A DNA stretch of 64,000 nucleotides, from the NCBI GenBank assembly GCA_013396655.1, contig WBMV01004353.1:1206418-1270417 (forward strand). Direction: 5' to 3'. The DNA is from Campylorhamphus procurvoides. Taxonomy: Eukaryota > Chordata > Aves > Passeriformes > Dendrocolaptidae. This document shows, piece by piece, positions 60,501-64,000 of the stretch (position 1 is the stretch's first letter; each line of letters begins with the position of its first letter). The notes beneath the pieces are model-generated. The model was not told where the DNA came from and searched no databases. It saw only the letters and a list, made by a program, of their open reading frames with translations. Position numbers and translations under genes: made by a program.

Positions 60501-63500
60501 TGCAGCACAAAGCATTAGTCTCTCAATGAATGATCTTCAGGGTCAGTGCTGAATAAGCCTAAGAAAACCTGGTTCTTCTCTTCCTTCCTGCCCCCTGCAC
60601 TTTTGCTTCTAACTGACTTTGAAGACCACAAGAGCTTTTCTGCCAGCCATGATGAACAACAACTACGGGCACATTGTCACAGTGGCTTCAGCAGCAGGTC
60701 ATTTAGTGACTTCTTTCATGGTGGCTTATTGGTAAGTGATTTTTTTTTGAGTCACACTGCTTCTTTTTTTTTAGTTTTTTAATTGTGTCTTCTCCATCAG
60801 AAAATACCAAGTTTATTAGCTCTGACTGAATTGGGAGCAGTGCTTGTATGAAAGAATAGTCATGTGACACATCAACTAATGAAAGGTTCTCCTGTTTTCT
60901 CTCCATCACCATTCCAGACTTTTGCTTTGGCACAAAAGGTATCCTCCTCCCATCTCCTTAGAATGTAGTGATTCTGTGATTCGTTGTAGTGTTGTTAAGT
61001 AAACCCCTAATGAGTAGCTTTTGATCTTTTTATCTTTGTGGGAGTGACTGTAGTGTATAGAAATAGAATCATCAAGGTTGGAAGAGACCTTGATGATTAT
61101 CAAGTCCAACAGCCAACCCAGCACTACCTCTGTAACCCCCAAACCACTAAACCTTATTACCCAGTGCCACATCTAGATGCCTCTTAAACAAACACCTGCA
61201 GGGATGGTGACTCCACCACCTACCTTGGGAACCTATTCCAATGCCTGACCACCCTAACAGTGAAGCAATTTTGTTCATATCTAATCTGAATCTCCCCTAT
61301 CTCACCTTCAGACCATTTCCTCTCGTCCTCTCACTGCAGGCACAGTAGAAGACCGGACCCCACCTCACCCTAACCCATCCCCAGATAATCAATAAAGATG
61401 TTAAATAGGACTGGCCCTGGTACTAAGCCCTGGGGAACCCCAGTATTGACTGGCTGCCAAATGGATGTAACTCCATTCACCACAACTCTCTCGGCCCGGC
61501 CGTACAGCCAGTGTTTTACTCATCAAAGAGTCCACCCATCCAAGCCATGTGCAGCCAGTGTTTCTAGGAGGATGCTGTGGGAGATAGTGTCAAATGCTTT
61601 ACTGAAGTCTGCATAGACCACATCCACAACCTTTTCCTCATCTGCTAAAGGGGTCACTTTGTCATAGAAGGAGATCAAGTTGGTCAAGCAGGTGCTTCCT
61701 TTCATAAATCCATGTTGACTGGACTTGATCTTCTGGTTGTCCTGCATGTGCCACGTAATGACACTCAGGATGATCTCTTCCATAGCCTTGGCTGGAACTG
61801 AGGTTAGGCTGACAGACCTGTAGTTCCTTGGATCATCTTTTTGACCCTTCTTGTCGATGGGCACTACAGCACCCATAGATTGATGGCCATCTAATTGGCA
61901 TGGCAGGTCACTAACCATCTCCTCCTGGATTATGGGGCTTCACTCAGCTTCCTGTCCCTAACTGCCAGCTCAGGGAGCTGGGTATCCTGAGGACAACTGG
62001 TCTTGATACTAAAAACTGAGACAAAGCAGGCATTTCCTCATCTTCTATTACTACACTAACCTCTGCAACAAATGATGGAGACTCTCCTTGACTTCCCTTT
62101 TGCTGCCAATGTATAGAAACTTCTTTTGTTCTCTTTAACTCTAGTGGCCAAACTTAAGTTCTAGTTGGGCTTTAGCCCTTCTAATCTTCTCCCTACATGA
62201 CCTCATGACATCCTTGTAGTCCTCCCAAGTTATCTGACCCTCCTTCCAGAGGCAACAGATTCTTTTTTTTCTCCTGAGTCCTCCTTTTAACCAGGCCAGT
62301 CTTTTTTTTTTGCCCCAAAAACTTGTCTTTCTACACATGGGGACAGCCTGCTGCTGAATATTCAAGAATTCCTTTTTAAAGCACATCCAACCTACCTGGA
62401 CTCCTCTGCCCTTCAGGACTGACTCCCAAGGGATGCTGGTAATCAATCTCCTGAACAGGTTGAAGGTGGAAATTCTGCTGGTAGCTCTTCTTACTTCACC
62501 CAGGATTGAAAACTCTAACATTTCATGGTCACTCTGCCCAACACAGCCACTGGCAGACACCACTTCACCCCCTGGTCCTTCTTTGTTCGCAAACAGCAGG
62601 TCTAGCAGGGCACCTCCTCTGGGAGGCTCATTTACCACTTGTGTTAGGAAGTTGTCTTCCACACACTCTAGGAACCTCTTAAGCTGCTTCCTGTCTGCTG
62701 CATTGTATTTCCAGCAAACATCTGGCAAGCTGAAGTTGCCCATGAGTACAAGGGCCAGCAACCATAAGACTTCTGCCAGCTGCTTGTAGAATGCCTCATC
62801 TGCCTGTTCATCCTGCTCTGTAACAGGCTCCCACCATGATGTATGCCCCGCTGAGCTTCCCCCTAATCTCCTGCTATCATGACATAAAATTATTTTTCTA
62901 CTTGAAACATGTCAGGAAAATCATGCTTGCACATTGAACCTGCTGCATTGCATGTTGTCATTCTGTATCACATCTAACCTTCTATAACAGCAGCTCCAAG
63001 AGCAGCAGTCTTCCCATGGGAACACTCCTTGGAGCAATTATTCCCTGGGAACATTTTCTTCTTCTAAGAGTCACTCACTGTCAGCAATGTGAGAACTCCC
63101 CAGCCAGGGATTTTACTCGGACTGCACTGTCCAAATAGATAGCAATCAATAAGCTGATTAACTGGTTCTCCTTTCTTTGGAAATGACTTAAACTCGAGGC
63201 CTGCACCTATTTCTGTGCCAGGTTGTTCCTCAGTTTTGCATGCATAACGCTCCTCTATTTCCAAAGTCACAAGGCACTCCCATGTGGTGTTAGAAACAGT
63301 AGAGCATTAATCTTCATTTCCACTATGCCTGTCCTCCTCAATTTTAGTTAGGCTGCATTCCTTCTAAAAATCTTCTTGCATGGGCAAAACAGAATGTCCA
63401 TCCATTCTAAGATTTCCTTACACTGTCTGTCTGTTTGCAACCAAAGTGACTTTTGAGACACCTGCTATGCATTCCACAATTCCTTCCCAAAGCAGCAATA

Positions 63501-63830
63501 TCTAATCCAGCACTATGTTCTGGCACAGGGAAAGTTAGACTTAGCCTCTGCCCTGTCTCTCAGATGGATTATATTATTTGGTGGGTTTTTTTCTCCTAGC
63601 CTGTACCATGTGATTATTCAAGCCATTTGCAGTTGTAGAGAGGTAGAAATACTACTTATACCTTCTCATTCGTGCCTTTTCTCCTCCTGCAGCTCAAGCA
63701 AGTTTGCTGCAGTTGGATTTCATAAAGCTCTGACAGAGGAGCTGTCTACCCTGGGAAAGGATGGAATAAAAACCACGTGCCTTTGTCCATCGTTTATAAA
63801 CACTGGATTTGTCAAAAACCCCAGTACAAG
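57296..63830 (+). CDS. HSD17B11: 17-beta-hydroxysteroid dehydrogenase 11/13, 5' five exons (partial)
   Basis: Short-chain dehydrogenase of the HSD17B11/HSD17B13 pair, ER- and lipid-droplet-anchored, NAD-dependent; substrates known for the family include 17-hydroxysteroids and, for the 13 paralogue, retinol. Exons 57296-57505, 59170-59277, 59882-60013, 60625-60731 and 63693-63830 give 231 complete codons plus a split one, of about 300; the last exons lie beyond the window. Visible motifs: N-terminal membrane segment 4-19, TGxxxGxG at 42-49, NNAG at 119-122, catalytic Ser172 in TVASAAGH, and Tyr185 and Lys189 in Y-C-S-S-K. All catalytic residues are intact. [14 protein letters not shown] and ASAAGH look like HSD17B11, while [15 protein letters not shown] and NPSTR are closer to HSD17B13, so the paralogue call is tentative. 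A CR1 copy sits antisense in intron 4. Confidence 0.93.
59170..59277 (+). CDS. HSD17B11: HSD17B11/13 second coding exon
   Basis: The acceptor is CCCCTTCCAG and the donor AAG|GTAGGG, phase 0 at both ends. It encodes residues 71-106, [20 protein letters not shown] then [16 protein letters not shown]. The VDCS motif lines the adenine pocket. Confidence 0.95.
59882..60013 (+). CDS. HSD17B11: HSD17B11/13 third coding exon
   Basis: The acceptor is TCTCCAAAAG and the donor TGG|GTAAGG, phase 0 at both ends. It encodes residues 107-150 with [17 protein letters not shown] and ends [14 protein letters not shown] at 119-122 and the Asn in EVNIL are structural and catalytic SDR residues. Confidence 0.96.
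60625..60731 (+). CDS. HSD17B11: HSD17B11/13 fourth coding exon (catalytic Ser and Tyr)
   Basis: The acceptor is GACTTTGAAG and the donor TTG|GTAAGT. It encodes residues 151-185 plus two bases of Cys186: [20 protein letters not shown], then ASAAGH with Ser172, ending at Tyr185. Confidence 0.95.
61055..62880 (-). mobile_element. CR1 LINE, about 1.8 kb, antisense in HSD17B11 intron 4
   Basis: Reverse-strand CR1 with its 3' end at 61055 (AGAATCATCAAGGTTGG). Two long pieces of ORF2 remain on the minus strand. The endonuclease end is at 62761-62141 ([44 protein letters not shown]). A reverse-transcriptase part is at 61918-61523 ([60 protein letters not shown]). The two are in separate frames with stops between them. 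The later reverse-transcriptase region is missing or shortened before the 3' UTR. It is 5' truncated and inactive. Confidence 0.94.
63693..63830 (+). CDS. HSD17B11: HSD17B11/13 fifth coding exon
   Basis: The acceptor is CTCCTGCAG and the donor CAAG|GTAACT. It completes Cys186 and encodes [20 protein letters not shown] then [20 protein letters not shown] and KNPST (residues 187-231), leaving two bases of an Arg codon. Lys189 is the catalytic lysine. The next exon lies to the right of the window. Confidence 0.95.
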
Positions 63831-64000
63831 GTAACTCTCTACACCCTGTGTTCCTGTCCTTCCTTCTTTGCATCAAGGCACTGCACATTACCCCAGCTTT
63901 AGGCCTTCTGTTCCCACTGACTGTGTAATAACAGTGTGTATAATTGCCTAAAGAAGATCTGCAGTGTCCTTTAACCCACACAATGGTTGTATTTGAATTA

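Noticed and set aside
61523..62761. Possible host gene with reverse-transcriptase or endonuclease domains
   Set aside because: The sequence and flanks are those of a CR1 LINE with broken frames; it is a dead mobile element, not a gene.
1..64000. CRISPR array, bacterial operon, phage or toxin system
   Set aside because: All genes are intron-bearing vertebrate genes; no regularly spaced direct repeats with unique spacers and no prokaryotic signals were seen.

Overview
The window looks like a bird nuclear genome. All four genes are split by GT-AG introns. CR1 LINE copies are scattered through it, and there is an LTR of a type I associate with songbirds and relatives. The gene order DMP1 - SPARCL1 - NUDT9 - HSD17B11/13 is the conserved amniote block next to the SIBLING/SCPP mineralised-tissue cluster (mirror image of human 4q22). 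Passerine origin is my inference; avian origin is well supported.

Layout: 1-7.7 kb is intergenic, with CR1 scraps, an A-rich tract and a GC-rich patch at 5.5-6.65 kb; I found no coding exon there. DMP1 lies on the minus strand (coding 10645 down to 8293, four coding exons, 536 codons), with a candidate TATA promoter near 13.5 kb. A 20 kb gap follows up to 34.1 kb, holding tandem and simple repeats, a CR1 copy, a probable solo LTR and one weaker LTR-like segment. DSPP sits here in mammals; I see no DSPP-like coding run. SPARCL1 is on the plus strand (34222-43711, ten coding exons, 666 codons) and closes in phase throughout if a 25-nt micro-exon is included. NUDT9 is on the minus strand (coding 55834 down to 46846, eight exons, 341 or 347 codons depending on which of two in-frame tandem donors is used). 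SPARCL1 and NUDT9 are tail to tail, 2.3 kb between poly(A) signals. NUDT9 and an HSD17B11-type short-chain dehydrogenase (plus strand, from 57296, five exons seen, running off the right edge) are head to head. About 1.5 kb of CpG-rich DNA separates them and contains a TGATCC-type minisatellite with a 265-base assembly gap.

Functionally, DMP1 is a secreted acidic phosphoprotein of bone matrix. SPARCL1 is a secreted matricellular protein and a relative of the ancestor of the SCPP genes. NUDT9 is a mitochondrial ADP-ribose pyrophosphatase. HSD17B11/13 is a lipid-droplet/ER steroid or retinol dehydrogenase. The last two are simple neighbours, not pathway partners.

I did not find an undescribed system. 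The most useful observations are the tandem donor cluster in NUDT9, the minisatellite with its gap in the NUDT9/HSD17B11 promoter interval, the SPARCL1 micro-exon and extra cysteine, the DMP1 processing motif and relocated RGD, the ambiguous base at the DMP1 C-terminus, and the apparent lack of DSPP.
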